Shown: positions 11,901 through 25,400, numbered from the stretch's first letter. The stretch: DNA of 64,000 nt from Diplosphaera chodatii (GCA_032358165.1 JAALGY010000052.1:124001-188000); one strand, 5' to 3'. The notes: generated by a model not told the origin, from the sequence alone. Program-made: numbers and translations.

Positions 11901-14900
11901 CGCACGTCGCCCTTGATCTGCAGCGGCCGTGTGGCGGGCATCAGAAACCATGTGATGATGCAGCAGGGCCATGTTCCAGCAAGTCATGCAGTGTGCACCT
12001 GATGCGGCTGGCAACAGGGCGCTGCTGTAGCTGCATCTCTATCAACTCTGAAGTGCCGCTGCGCATACATCCAACTGGCGCCGGATCGGCGACATATGCC
12101 GACATGTGTATCACTGGCCGATTTACACACCATAGCAGCCATGACTGCGTCCTCGGGTACATGATCCGTTGCTGCAGCGCGGTGTGTTGGAGGCCAATCA
12201 AGAAGACGCCTCACCATGAGCACCACCGACCTGCTGACGTCGCGCACCCACAGGTCCGGCCGGCCCTTGGTGCTGTCCGTCGCCTTGACGCTGCGCGGCT
12301 TGGTGGGCTGCACCCAGATGCGAGAGTTCCAGAGGCACCGCTGACTCAGCTGCATGGTAATCTGACGGGCGCATGCATGTCAGGAGCGGCACCGTCGCCG
12401 CAACAGGTTGGCTTGGCCGCAGGTTGTGGCTCACGGCGGCAGGCGCTGCACCTGCAGGTTGCCGGCAAGGTGGTCCGCGATCGCCTTGCGCTCGGCGTCA
12501 GAGTGCCCGGTGCCCACCCTGCAGTGGCAGCAGGTGCGGTCGGCTTTCAGGTGCGACTCTGCAGACTCATGCTTGACAGCATGACCAAGGCTTGACCATG
12601 GTGTGCACACAATAATCTCCGCAATCACCTGCAAGCTGCAGTAACAGCAGCGCGTGTCGGCAAGCAGCTCTCACTGCACCTGCAGAAGGTGAGCCACTCG
12701 GTCGGCGGCTTGCCGTCGGCGCGGGAGCCCAGTGCCAGGCCCAGCGTCCACTCCGCCAGCTGGCCCCCGCGGCGGCCGGTGCCGTAGTGCACGCCCACGA
12801 TCACCGCGTCAATGTCAGGCGTCTCCACATAGTCTGCGCATGGCGACACGAGGGCGAAAGGTGGACGTGTCACCTGGTGCCAAAGCTGAATGTGCGCCAG
12901 TTCTGAAGCAGTGGCTGCTGACATGCTGTGGCACTCAAGCAACTGCACCTGGCTTGAGCTTCTGCCAGGCGGTGCCGCGGTCGTTCATCTTCCACGGTGA
13001 CGTCAGGTCCTTGACCACGATGCCTTCCTCCTGCATCAATGAGCATTGACGCAGGGTCGAAGCAGAGCAGCAGCTTTTCTCAAACACAGCAGCACAGGCC
13101 CTGCTGTAGACAAACTGTGGACGTGTGCATCACCACGCTGCACACTCTGTACGTTGCATTGGGTGTCGCATGCCGGCAGCGGCCTGCGTACACACCTTCA
13201 GGCGAGTGGCCTCCTCCAGGGCCTCTCGGATGTCGTCCACCGACTTGCAGATGCGCGATGCGGGTGGGCCCTCCAGAAAGTCTTCGCCCGGCAGCACCGC
13301 CACCACACGCGCGCTCATGTTGCCTGCACCAGGGCAGGCCTGAAGTGTGTACATGTGCGCCCCACGGCTCGATGTGCTGGAGCCAGCAAGCTGCAATGCA
13401 GCTGTGCGGAGCTGGTCGTTGGCTCCAGCTGCAGCACAGACTGTCATGGCGCACGGGTGAAGGGCTGTTGGCAAGCAGCCAGCAATGGCAACAGCTCGCA
13501 GATCACCAATGGGGTAGCCCTCTGGCGGTGCGGGCCGTATGGCCTCCCGCAGCAGCTGCTGCCGCTCCTGCAGCGGGCGGTTGATGACGCTCTGGTCCTG
13601 CATTGCACCGAAACCTCATCGGTTCAGGGCGAGGAGACCGGCGAACCGCAGGTAGGTGCATGCTTGTGAAGCAGCAAGGTGGTAAACCACCACACCCCAA
13701 ACTGCAGGCTGCGCATCAGGCGTGCACACGGCCAGACATCGGGGCCAGGGCCTACCTTGTAATACAGCACGTCGAATGCTAGGTACGTAATCTGCAGGTC
13801 CTTGATCTGCAGCGCAGCACAGCAGCATGAGGACAGATGCCCAGAAAATTGTGACGACAGACCAAAACAGAATGTGCCGAAATATGAGCTGAGGTGTCAT
13901 ATGGTCTAAGGCAAGGCTGCACTGCAGAGGGAGACCCAGCCCAGCTGCACCACACTGCACCCCTTTCCTGTGATGCACGCTCTCGGAGGGGGTGCAGTGT
14001 GGGCTGGAAATCGCTGCTCCCAGCATCAGCTGTCAGCTTGGACATAATTCAACACCCCTCAGAAGCCCACAAACACAGCAGTCGGCCGCCAAAGCCTGCA
14101 GAATGCGCCTAGGGGATGGTGTGACCAGCGTACACGGCCATGTGCCTGTCGCCGCCCAACGCATCCAGTTTCATATGTTTACTTTAGAAACTCCAAGGTG
14201 CCAAAGCCGCTGCACCGCACCCTGGGGATGAAGCAGTCGGGGTCCACAGCCATGCGCTTGTCGCTGCCCTCCATGTCCATGATCAATGTGACTTCAACCG
14301 GGATAGTAAGGGTGCCGAACCCTAGAAATCACACCCTGGGGATGAAGTAGTCGGGGTCCACGGCCATGCGCTTGTCGCCGCCCTCCACGTCCAGCAGCTC
14401 GTCGCCCGGCTTGCCGTCCCGCGCCGAGTGCACCGCCGCCTTGAGGCTGCCAAAGTGCTCGAAGATGCGCCTGCGCCCAGAGATGCGTGCATGTTGGGAC
14501 AGGTCCGTACTGCACCCCGCACGATCTGACCTGGGCTTGACCATCTGGTTGTCACAGCGGAAGCAACTGTGTGCTGTAAGCTGTCAGATCTGGAGGTGTA
14601 CTGGCAGCGCCGCAGTGCACCGACATACGAACACGTCCAAGCTACTGCCAGCATGGTACCCAATCGAGCAAAAAACACCGGCAGTGCCGCACATCCCTCT
14701 GCTCAGCAATCATCACGTCGGCGCGCTGACTTATGTCATTGACCACCACCGTAACACCCGTGTGCATAGAAAGCATGCACATGATGCCCTGCATCATCTG
14801 GTCAGCAACACTTGCTACAACCTGAGATCCTTGACTGTGGATGCACTCGCTCACTCGTTGGGGCGCCACACGATGAGCTCGCCGTCGAGGACCAGGCTGC

Positions 14901-17865
14901 CGACGGCGCACTGCCGGCGCACCATGCAGTCCAGCACGTCGTAGCTGGACTTGGCGCCGTGCTCGTGCCCCTGGCGTTGAACACGCTCAGCAATCGTGAT
15001 AAGTACGCAATCTTAATGAGGGGCACGTACAGAGGTGGATGAGACAGGTGTCATCACGACAGCCGATTCGCACAGGGTACGAAAACACCGAATGCACGGC
15101 GCACCTGGCGCGAGAACCAGTGCACCTCCTCGCCGTCGACGAGGTGCACCTGCGGGGCCATGGCACAGCTGCTGAGGTTGCAGGTGCTGACGGCCTCAAG
15201 TCGAGTGTTCACATGCAGCACCTCGAGCAGGCGCAGCAGACACTCGCATCGCTGGCAGGGCGCCGTTGTGCCATGGTGCCACAGGGCGGCAAGGGTGACC
15301 CACTGACCTTGTGCAGGCTGTGCGCCTGGCGCAAGGCTGCTTGTGATTGCTGTCATCTCAAACGACTGCACAGCAGCGGTCCCAGTGGATCCTACTTGCG
15401 CAGCTGTGCAGGTGTCAAGGACAGCCCGCCATCCGTGAAACGGCATGTTGGCGGCCAGGCCCGACCTGCATGCGCTCGCCGTCGAACTTGGTCTCCACGA
15501 CGGCGGCGTGGCCGTGCAGCTTGCTGTGCGCGTACTCCACGCTGCTGGCGACCGCCGCCAGCATCGGGCGCGCCGGCTGCCCCGGCGTCAGGTCCTGCAC
15601 CCCTCAGCAACGCAGCTGAGAAAAGCAGCTGAAACACAGCTGAGCAACCGCCAAGACCCTGGAACCCCGCACCAACACGGCTGAGAGCTGTGAGCTGCTG
15701 CGGAGCAGGGCGCCGGGCGTGCGGACACGCAGCCCAGCTGCCACTGCTGCCATGCCCCTGGGCTTGCGCAAGGAGACCGCTCCACGTCTCTACACAACAG
15801 CTCGCACCAAGCCACGTCCACGAGCGCTGCCCACCTTGCGGGGCAGGCGCCTGCCGCGGTCGGTGAGCTGCGTCACCACCGCGTGCAGGCTCATGGTGGT
15901 GTTGTACAGGTGCTCCGCATCCTCGTGCAGGTGCTTGAACACCAGGTGCTCCGTGATGCCCGCCTGCGCGGATCGCACATCCGTCGGCGCACAGAGCATC
16001 AAGCAAGCAGGCGCAACTGTGAGCTGTGCGGCGTCGCACTGGCGCTCGGAGCGCTTCCTCTGCACCCACACACATTGCACTGCAGATCCCTCGCATGCTT
16101 CACAGCCCTCAACAAAGAGGAGCGGTGCTTGGTGGCAGCTATGGGCGCGCGCATGCGGCCGGGGCTCGCGGGCAGTGCACGGGGCAACGCATGTGGGGCC
16201 GCGCACCTTGAGGTCTTTGATGATGAGCGCAGTCACCCAGCGCATCATACGGGGAGTGCACCTGCGCAGGCACCATGAGGACCTGTGCTTTCCGCGGCCA
16301 GCTGTCGGGTGGCATCACAGCAGCACGACGCTGCCTCGGCTGTGCATCCGTGCAAGTCCATCATGGCTTGCTGCATGGTGCAGCACAGGCTGCCCAGTTT
16401 TGCAGGCTATCTCCTGATGCATCGCAGCAAAGCATGTCCTCTACTTGATGGGGCTGGACATCAAGCGCTGGTCCCGCTGCATTGTGACTGGGGTGTGCAG
16501 TCCAGGGTATCTGTGCGGTGGATGGCGCACATGTGCATGAGGTAGCGCAGGACCTCCTTCTTGCTGGTGTTGCTGTTCGCCCGCACAATGTCGTCCAGCT
16601 TCTCGTTCAGCGTCGCCACCGTCAGCGCCCGCGCTCCTGCCGTGTTGATGAGTTCGGGTAACATTTCGGAGCAGAAGCGGCAGAAAGGCACAGTTGATGG
16701 GGTAGACCACAGTGCCTGCGTCAGTGGCAGACAACGATAGATGGGCGCCTGCATTGTTAGCCGATGAGGAAGTGTCAGCACACCTGCTTCGTCGGCATCC
16801 TCCTTCCCACAGTGGTTCTTGAACAGGAACTGCATGGCACCACGTCACAAGGTGGCGTGGCCGAGACGCGGCATCGGTAGCCTCCATTATTCTCAAGCCC
16901 CACTGCAACAGGCCGAGCGGTGTGCCACTATTGTGCAGGCAGAATGGCACCATGGCAGTGCCCGAAACACTACCTCCTCCATGGCGGCGGGAAAGTTGCC
17001 GGCGGACTTGCTGCTGCCACGCCGCCAGTTCACCGCCTTGTTGGCATTCGGATTGGCGTTCACATCCAGGTTGCAGGCCTGCGCGCAGAGCATGCTTCCA
17101 GATCAGCAAAGGTGTCGTATTTAGCTCGCTGTGACATGTCTACTGATCGCAGCTGCCGGCATACATTTAGCCGAGCCTGCAGCAGCCAGAGACGGCACCC
17201 TACCTGCACCAGCACCTTTGACATCGACTGCTCTTTGAACCTGCATGCATTGAGGCGTCAACACATTTGTGGGAGTTGTGCCCATCAGCCGTGAGCACAG
17301 CAGAGTGACAGGGAGACCCACCCGTAATTGCCACGTGTCTCATCCTCCTGCAGAGTGGCAGGATCAGGTGGTGAGAAGTGCACCCGCGAGATGGGCACAA
17401 CCTTGCAACCACACGACATCCACCGCACCACGCGACTCATACCTTGGGCAGAAGCAGCCTGTGCACAGGAATATGATGGTGGTCAAGCGACTGATCGGCG
17501 CTCACAAGTGGCATGGGAGGCGTGGTGCGAGGTGTGGCGGCATCTGTGCGTGCATGCGCAACATGTGCAGCGTGTCAGAGGACTCTGCATTGGCTTGCAC
17601 CTGTAGATCTGCCACGACTCTGCGTCTCCCTGCGGAATCACCTGCCTCTGAAAGTCGGCAAATATCTTTGCCCGCTGTTTGGTAGGCGCCGTCAGCATCT
17701 TGTCGTAGAATTTGCATAGGTCCCTGCATAGATGACGGTGAGGAGTTATGAAGCGCGCATCCTGGCATACATGAGCATGCCATGCCTGATGCAGCGCCGC
17801 TGTCCAGTTGCAGTGCATCTGCCCCTGCTGTACCAGAAAGGCAGGTCGCCTGGGTTCGGCGCCAT
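5956..17865 (-). CDS. LIG4: DNA ligase IV (ATP-dependent, non-homologous end joining)
   Basis: About 36 exons on the minus strand. ATG at 17865 (exon 17834-17865) splices in phase into LPFW-DLCKFYDKM, matching the family N-terminus; the stop is at 5956. The adenylation motif ETKFDGERMQ lies in exon 15466-15594, with catalytic Lys near residue 261. LVLDGELIVW (14855-14970), EEGIVVKDL (12949-13030) and IDAVIVGVHYGTGRRGG (12680-12833) follow in family order. BRCT 1 spans 10187-11167 (VESLVTRLGGK to WLYECAA), and BRCT 2 spans about 7872-9204, ending RWVEDCIAA. ETKFDGERMQ and the two BRCTs separate it from ligase I. After BRCT 2 comes an Ala/Gly/Pro-rich tail with a likely nuclear signal, AAKRRKVSL, in the last exon (5956-6209). 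Phases agree throughout except around 6600-7335, where one join in the tail is unresolved. It seals breaks with XRCC4 in the nucleus (family knowledge). Confidence 0.93.
10058..10075. repeat. Interstitial telomere-type repeat, about 2.5 units of TTTAGGG
   Basis: AGGGTTTAGGGTTTAGGG lies in the ligase IV intron between exons 9727-9836 and 10187-10302. TTTAGGG is the plant-type telomere unit used by many green algae; Chlamydomonas uses TTTTAGGG. Confidence 0.75.
14216..14394. repeat. Tandem partial duplication of a ligase IV exon end
   Basis: The 3' end of ligase exon 14335-14470 (encoding EGGDKRMAVDPDYFIPR) is repeated about 115 bases further along the transcript. The copy, within roughly 14216-14279, encodes EGSDKRMAVDPDCFIPR. 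Both copies are followed by a GT that could serve as donor. The first copy keeps the phase into exon 13756-13806, so the second is probably intronic or an alternative end. Confidence 0.8.
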
Positions 17866-18457
17866 CGCAGTGGCGGCCGAGTATTCTGTCCGTCAACTCA
17901 TAGCGACCAGGCTGTCCTTTGATGCTAGCGCAACAGGGACATCAGGCTGGGTGCCCCAGTGCTGGACGACATACAGTGTTCAACACCCGGTCGGCGTCTC
18001 GCAGGCCTTTATTCTGATCGGAATCAAGCCCAAGCGGGTGCCATTCGTGCAAAAGCAAGGTTTTACACAGTGTTCCGACACCTGAGATTGTGGCATCCCA
18101 AGCATCAATCAATGAAAGTCCGTGGCATGAGGACTGCTCCGACCGACAGCCGAGCTTTGGGTGCTGTGCGTCGTGACAAGTTGCAAGCACGCAACTGGCA
18201 CCACGAACCCGCCTTGCGAGCTGCCCGGATGCTAAGAGCGCAGCACACCCAGCATGCAAGGATGCAACCAGGCATCATCCAGCTTGCCTGTCCCACAGAA
18301 GTGCCTTCCCAGCCACAGCGCATGTTGCAGCACTTTGCAGAGATAACCGCAGTATACCCACCTGCGCAGCGCACTTCACATCCTGATGAGACGGTGAACA
18401 CGGATTAGAGCTGTGTGTCGTTATAGTGGCCACCCAGCCATGTTGCTACAATGCCAC
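17866..18457. promoter_or_regulatory. Shared upstream region of ligase IV (-) and fibrillin (+)
   Basis: These 592 bases separate two divergent starts, so both promoters must lie here or overlap the genes. I see no clear TATA box or repeated operator, and no supported gene. Confidence 0.45.
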
Positions 18458-20169
18458 ATGCCCAGAGTAGCACCGACGTTCGGTCGGCAACGGGATACAG
18501 TGCGTTACAGCTGCACAAGCGCCAGACGCACCTGGAGGCGCTGTCAGCCGACCGCCTATGCTACAGGTACGGCGTCATCTCGTCACATCTGATGGCCATG
18601 ATGACCCAGGATGTCTCTGCTTCCTGCATGCACAGCCGTGCTGCCACCGCTTCAGGTGCTGCCGAGGGAGCCGGCGCCGAGGCAGCCAGGGAGCAGCTGC
18701 TGTGGCGCATTGACGGGCTGCAGCGCGGGGCCGCGGCGACGCGATGGGAACGCGCCCTTGTTGCAGAGGCGCAGGCAAGTGCGGCTGCATGAGCTCGCAT
18801 CTGATGAACCATCCTGTTACATCACAGCACCGACCACGGTCTTCCAGTGCGCTTGCTGCAGTGGGCTTGGGTGCATGCTACAACACAGCAATCTGCAGCC
18901 GAATGGTGGCTGACATTGCGCAGGTTGAGCTGGAGGCATTTGGCGGCGAGCTTGACTTCGAGCGGCTGCCGGGCCTGTGGCGGCTGCTGTACACAACTGC
19001 TGAGGATGTGGTGCGTCACTGGGAAGCATGCAAGGGATGCCCCACCCTTGTTTGCTTGTCACACAGGCGTGCGTGCCCCTGCTGTGTCCCTTTGTGGCAG
19101 CGCAGATGCACAGTGACTAGCTGCCTGCATCGTTGGGCGCATCTGCAGCTTTGACAGCCAGCTGTGCTCACTGCGGCGTGCCTGTCCCTTCATCAAACCA
19201 GCCCTTTGCTGCAGCGGCCACTGGCGGGGCTGAACCGGCTGCCGCTGGCGCCGCTGCACGTCGGCGACATCTACCAGCGCTTCAGCGGCCCGGATGCCGG
19301 CACGGTGCAGAACATCATCAAGTTCAGCGTGCCCGGCCTGCTCGGCTCCCAGCCCCTGCTCAGCGCGACGTTCGTGGTGGACGCCCGCTACACCGTCGCC
19401 TCCAGCCGGCGCATCGCGCTGACCTTCCAGTCGGCCAACCTCCGTGAGTCTCCTCCTGAACCGTGCCCAACGCCTTGAGCGAAGACTGTTTCTGCCTGCT
19501 GTTCGAGTGAGGTTGTTGCCACCAAGTCAGCCAGCAGTGGCAGCGCTTCACTTCTGTGGCCATGCTGAGGTGCCTGCTAGAAGGACGGCTGATGAGTCCG
19601 CACGCTGGACACCATGTCTGCTCTTGTCTGCGAACGTGCTGAAAGCATATGAGCAGAGGACTTTGGTTGATGCGCGTTACTGAGCTGCCACTGCAGGCGG
19701 CGTGGACGTCGACTCCCTGGCGCTGGCGCCAGCGCTGCTGCCGCGCGGCTGGCTCCAGCACCAGGCGCTCCTGGCGCTGCAGCAGGTATGCCCTGCAGTC
19801 CTGCCATTCACGTCAGACTCCCGTCGAAAGCAAGGTGGTCGTATGTGCTTGCTAGGTTTGCTGCCACTCTTCATGCAGCGGCGCATGTGTCGGTCAGTGA
19901 AATGGCAGGTCAGATTTGAGCTTGCATTCGCAGCGCGATCACACCATTCCCATATACACCGCTGACGCGTCCCTAAGCTCTGTACGTCATTCGTACTCCT
20001 GCAGCTGGACGTTGGCGTGCCGCTGACGACCATCCGAGACAACAGAGGGGCACCGGTTGGACAGTACCAATTGAATTTAGTGAAAGGTTTGGCAAAGGAT
20101 GGTCTGGACGACATCCTGATAGGCCGCGCGTCACAAGGCTCCTTCATCTTCCAGCGCAGCCCAGACTAG
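18458..20169 (+). CDS. Plastid lipid-associated protein / fibrillin (PAP domain)
   Basis: Six exons, 18458-18566, 18656-18774, 18924-19010, 19215-19443, 19697-19785 and 20005-20169, give 265 residues ending in TAG. The start at 18458 was chosen over the ATG at 18451 because only it fits the phase; it gives an Arg/Ser/Thr-rich leader (MPRVAPTFGRQRDTVRY) like a chloroplast transit peptide. The PAP domain follows: REQLLWRIDGLQRG, RLPGLWRLLYTT, VGDIYQRFSG, VDARYTVASSRRIALTFQSA and, at the end, LDDILIGRASQGSFIFQR. Fibrillins coat plastoglobules and thylakoid lipids and bind lipophilic molecules. The subfamily is not determined. The second intron opens with GC (CAG|gcaagt at 18775). Length is normal for the family. 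Confidence 0.9.
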
Positions 20170-20436
20170 GTTTGCAAGAGGCAGAACGTTTCAGGAGACG
20201 AACTGATTCTAATGGATTGATAGCTTGCAGGTTCACAATGATGTTGGAGTTGTGGTGCCTGAGATAGTGACGTCATGATCAAGCATGATGTCCAGAAGAA
20301 TACAACAAACCGCCTGCTGGAGCTGGGCATGCAGTGTGCTCTTCATCCCTCGCAGCTACCTGATAGATGCTACTGGTCTGCTGACCCACTGACCTGCATG
20401 CTACGAGCTTCCCGATAGCAGCGCTTGCAAGCATCT

Positions 20437-21588
20437 TCAGTTGAGCTTCATCATCTCCGCAGTACCCAGGTAGAAGCTCTGTTTGTGGTGCCGCATGTCT
20501 GCACGATTCTGTACTGCCGCGGTGCCAATGCTGAGCGTGTCACCATGCGCCACCAGCAGGATGGTGTGGCCGCTGTGCTGTTTCTCCAGCCGACTGAGTA
20601 GGCTGAGGAATCTGGTCGCCACCTCCTCCACGCTCTCGCCGGCACCTGAGCCAATCAGGATGCAGTGGCATGAGCGCAGCCCATACAGCCTTGGTTGGAA
20701 GCATTGGATAGTAGCAGCAGATCGCCAATTCAAAGCACTTATGGAAGGGAGGGAGCATCCCAAGGTGACGTTGCACAGCACCTCCACGACAGCATGTTGT
20801 TGCCCCCAGATCTAGGCACACCGAAGAGCAAATAAAGAGTGCTGTGCTCGTGGCTCGCTACGGCTCGCCCGGCCCAGACCGTTGGCTGTCTGCAACCATG
20901 CGGCCACATACGCAGGCGGGCGCCGCTCAAATGGGGGTTCACCGTCGGAGGTGGGGCGGGAGGCTGTGCTGACGGCATCCTGCGCCCACACCGTCGGGTA
21001 GTTCTCGTCTGAGCACAGCTCAAAGGCCCCGAAGTCGCGCTCCCGCAGCTCCTCCGCTGGCTGCACCCGCACCGGCTGCTGTAGCTGCTCCGACGCCTGC
21101 ACAGCGGGGCCCTGGTGGTGACACCCCCGGAACAAGACGACCGAGCCTCGTGCGCCCAAGCGCGGGGTGCGCACATGGGACGCGTAGCCTTGCAATGACT
21201 TGCTGGCTGCACCGCCGTGGCTTGCGCACCAGCTGCGCCGTCTGCATGGTGCGGCTGAATGGCGACGAGTAGATCGCGAGGCGGCTGTGGTCGCAGTGAT
21301 CGCCCAGCTCAGCCCGCAGCAGCTGCCTGCCACGCAGATATGCAGCAAATGAGCCACCCTCCTCATGTCTGAAGCCTGCACATGCTGTCGTGCTGCCACG
21401 GCCGAGTGCAGGGTGCAATTGACGGAGCCAAGGGACTACAGGGTGCGTCTGCCCTACCCAGCAGCCGTCGCCTGCTCGACGCCCGTGGGGCTGAGGCCGT
21501 ACTCTGGCCTGATGCCGTTCTCCAGCCTGCTGACGATCAGCTTTGCCTCGTTGGCCTTCGACCTCCCGTGCCGCATGAGCCTGCGCAT
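20437..21588 (-). CDS. Histidine phosphatase superfamily protein (phosphoglycerate-mutase-like)
   Basis: Four minus-strand exons, 21458-21588, 21230-21392, 20943-21096 and 20437-20645, give 218 residues. The phosphohistidine motif is at the start (LMRHGRSKAN, His 7), the second catalytic His is in LLVAHGDTL (His 183), and the family acid is in LRERDFGAFE. SSPFSRTMQTAQL and GESVEEVATRF are also typical. The protein has no leader, so it is probably cytosolic or nuclear. The substrate cannot be read from the sequence: members hydrolyse sugar phosphates, nucleotides or protein phosphates. The gene is convergent with the fibrillin gene, 267 bases apart. A start at 21576 (second Met) is equally possible. 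Confidence 0.88.
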
Positions 21589-22437
21589 GGGCGCACACCG
21601 CGTCGCTCGGAGGATCGCTGTGGCACCGTGGCAGGGAGTGCATGGATCATTAGTCTGTAGCAGTAACCCATCGCTGCACACCAGTATGTATTCTGCAGCT
21701 GCACTGCGTGAGGACCGCTTTCTGACATTGTGCGCCTCGCTGTGTGAGATGCACAGCGGCGGCGCGGCCGCCAGTGCTTATGCCGCACCAGCGCTGGGCG
21801 GATGATCAGGGCGCTGCATTGGCCCTGGAGAGCGTGCATGTCCGTTTGGTGCGTGCAAGCTCGTATGTGATGGACTGGAGATGGCTGAGAGCCTGAGACT
21901 GTCGACCATGCACGTGCAACGCACGTGTTCACTGGTACATGTGCACATAAAACAGATGCGAATGTTTGCATGCCAGCCAGCGTTTGATCGGCTGCAGACC
22001 ATCATCGCTGCTGTGATCTGCACTAGAGCGTCTCTCGTACAGCTTGTGCCCGTGTCCGAGCCCTGCTGCAGACTGTACCACGAAGCTGTGCACCGTCAGG
22101 CCTGCAAATTGGTAGGGTCCACAACCCAGAGGCCGTGGAGGCACTTATCTGACGCCTCGCGAGCTGAAACGCCTAAGCTGTGCCTTCACGCGGCCCTGCA
22201 TGGTGTTGATCGGTGTCATGGGCTTGCATTGTCCTTGCATGCGGACCAGCAGGGCATGCCAATGCTACCGGTAGTCCACACATGGTGTCCTCTCCCCGCG
22301 CCAGCAGGGCCTTGCCGCAAGCGCTGCCCACGAAGTGAGTGTAGCCACGCGCTGTGCATGCACAACTCCGGCCTGGCGCTTGCATCCACACTTGGGCGGC
22401 AATGCATGCGCCAGTGCCGAATTTGACAGCTGATGTC
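21589..22437. promoter_or_regulatory. Shared upstream region of histidine phosphatase (-) and glycosyltransferase (+)
   Basis: An 849-base gap between divergent starts. Open frames crossing it have no family match or splice support. No promoter element is evident. Confidence 0.4.
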
Positions 22438-25400
22438 ATGTGCAGGACATTCGTGCTGGTCGGCTTCGCAGCGGGCATCCTGATCAGCGGGATCATCATC
22501 TGGTGCAGCGACTCGCCGCCAGCGGTGCGTGCCCGATATGCGCACAGGATTGCAACAGCACACTGCAGGCTGACGGACAGATCAATGCTGCCACGCGAAC
22601 TTATAGTGAAATCAGCTGACTTCACGCGTGCAGGAGAGCTCATCGGATGGCAGCGGTCCAGCGGCGACGGTGAGAGGCATCGGCGCAGCCAAGCTCTGGA
22701 GCTGGGCGCTCAGCAAGGCATGCTTTCTCCCCAGCACCCCGCCCCGCGACGCTGCACGCCTCCTGCCACCTTGCGATGTGGAAGCCGTTGCCAAAAGGGT
22801 CTATACAAGTCACGTGAGTACGTTTGTCAGCTGTGGCGTGCTGCCAGGGGGTTGGCGGCTGTGCTGGGTCTGACAACGATGCATGATGTTCAGGCGCGGC
22901 GGCCGCTGGTGCCGGGCTCAGAGTTCAGCCGCGACGGGGACTTTGTGGCGGCCTACTACACGGAGCCCTCGCGCCACAAGCTCGTGGAGGCGGGCCGCGA
23001 GTGGCGAAAGGTGGGTAGCTGCCCATGTTGCTGCGGCTCTGACAAGGCCGCTGCACATGCTCGTCCGTGCTTGCTACTGTGCACCTGCAGCGATGCCAGC
23101 ATCAGTAGACGTGGCCTCATACACTGCTGTGTGATCGCTGCATGGCACAGTGAGCATGCAAGGAGGCTCGTGTGCTATGCAGCAAAGCACCCGGCTTGTA
23201 GGGAACATTCACGCACCAACAGTGTGAGCTGAGGCGGCGCAGGAGTTTGGCATTCGGACCGTCGTGGTGTCCAACGTGACGGCGGAGGCGGCAGGCGTCA
23301 CTGTGGGCGATCAGTACGAGTGGGATGAGGTGCGGCTCAGCATCCTGCACGGCTCTCCAGAGCCCGACTAGGGGTGGTTAAAGCAGAGATTCTTCGACCA
23401 CCTCTAGCCCACCACCTTACTGCTCTTCCCATTGTCAGGCAGCAGCTGCATGCAGTGGCCAGTTTTGGGCTCGAGCCGGTCACAGAATCGATGATGCCAT
23501 TGACAGAATACATGAGTGTTAGCACGCTGTCAGGCCTCCGCTACAGCTCGCCAGCAAGCGACTGCATCAGCGCTGTCCCACGTCACACTTGCGATGTCAA
23601 GTGTGAGTTTGCCGTGCGCAGGTGTGGCAGTCATGGCCAGACATCGACCTGGCGAATGGTACCATCGACATCAACGAACTCGCCTACTTCCCTGGTGCGG
23701 TCATGCTGAGGGGCAGAAGCATACGCATTTTTGGCACAGCTGCACCGAGCCAGACAGCCGTAGATTACACCGTTGAGGGCTCGGTGGCATGCTTGCTGGT
23801 GAGGGAGTCGTCTTTGGCGCTGGTGTGGACCTGCGGTAGACTCGGCTGCTGCTGCCTGGGTGCAGGGGACCACCGGGGCGCCATGACGCCTCTCATCGCG
23901 CACAGGTGCGTGGCACATTTGACATGCCTCATACATATTGCATCCAAATTACGATGCAGTTCGCAGTTCCGGCATGTCTCAATTCGTTACATTGTCACAC
24001 GGATCCTGCTGCCACTTGCTGCGTCGCAGGGAGCTGGGGGACAGCTACAAGTGGATGCTGTATGGGGATGACGGTGCGCCGGCTGCACATGGCGCCTGCC
24101 TGAGCCCTGGCACATGGCGTTGGCTATGTAGCCAAAGGACAGTCGGACGCAGGAGCACCTGCGTGGCCAAGCATAGTGAGTGGTGCAGATGCTTGACATC
24201 CGTGCTGCAGACACACTGTTCTTCCCGGAGGGCGTTGCGCGGGCGGTGAAGGGCCTGGACCCCGACATGCCCTACTTCCTTTCAGGTGTGCGCAGGGGTC
24301 ACGCTCTCACAGCATGCTTTCCAATCATGCCATGTTCCAGGGCCGTATCGTATTTGCTGAGCCTGCTGGTTGCACGCCCACCACTGACAAACCCGCTGCC
24401 GAGTCGCCATGGACTCTCGTGTCACCGCACATCACACTTGTATGACGCTTCAAGCTGCATGTTCCTTCGTTAGGTTCTACCTGTTCATTATGTTACGATG
24501 TCGCAGCAGGCTTGGTCACTGCCGCTAGGTAGTTGCAGCGCTTGTGCTGTGCAATGGTTTTAGGCTGCGGTGGAGTTGTGGGTGTCATCGGTGTTGCCAT
24601 TTTTAAACAACTCCAATGGAAGTGGATGCACAGCTTCAACCTGATGTCGACCACACTGCCAAAGCCAGAGTGCTGCCTGCAACCGCAGACAGGGCCTGGG
24701 GTTTCGGCTTTGGGGACGACAGGCGGTATGGCGAGACGCCACGCTGCGTGCCATGCAATTGGGACAACCCTCGAGGTGCCAACCCTGCAATTGTAAATCT
24801 CGCACACCCTACACACCTCTGCAGTAGCCATGGCTTTCTGCTGCATCGTGCAGCTGCTGCTGCGGGTGCTGCCCCTCGTGTGAGCAGTGGACCGTGCTGC
24901 CTCGTCGAACAACCTTGTGCTTGTTGCAGCAAGTCACCATGGTGTCATGTCGGGCTTTGACACGCCAGCCCAAGCCAGCTCTTGCGTGGTTCCAGCAGTG
25001 TCCAGGTCGATAGCAGCAGCTGATGAGGTCTAGGGCAAGTCCTGGCCCTGCAGCCCGACCTGCCATACATGTGACTGCTCTGTGAGGCTTCCGCACACTG
25101 CGGCGCAGGCACAAACGAGTCGGGGGTGCCGGTGCCGCCGCTGAAGGGCTGCCCCTGCGACCGCATAGAGCTGTGCGAGCACTGGAACAAGCACCTGCCA
25201 GGGGTGGGTCGCTGCTCATGTCAGTCGCATCTGAGATGCGCACTATCGTCAGCATGGGCTCATGTTCGCCGGTGTGAGAGCCTGACCTGCGCGGCGGCGC
25301 ATCTGACAAGTGCCGGTGTGCCAGCCAGAGGGTATACTGTGTTATACTTTGGGCGCATCTCGCTGGCTTGCCATCCGAGAATGTTGATGGTGCAGTGAAA

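Noticed and set aside
11438..12595. A 385-codon open frame on the plus strand
   Set aside because: It runs antisense across several ligase IV exons and introns whose minus-strand motifs and phases are unambiguous.
5956..17865. DNA ligase I
   Set aside because: The active-site context ETKFDGERMQ and the two C-terminal BRCT domains are features of ligase IV; ligase I has EYKYDGER-type text and no BRCT.
18451..18566. Fibrillin start at the ATG at 18451
   Set aside because: This frame leaves two bases at the donor and breaks the frame into the PAP exon; the ATG at 18458 leaves one and fits.
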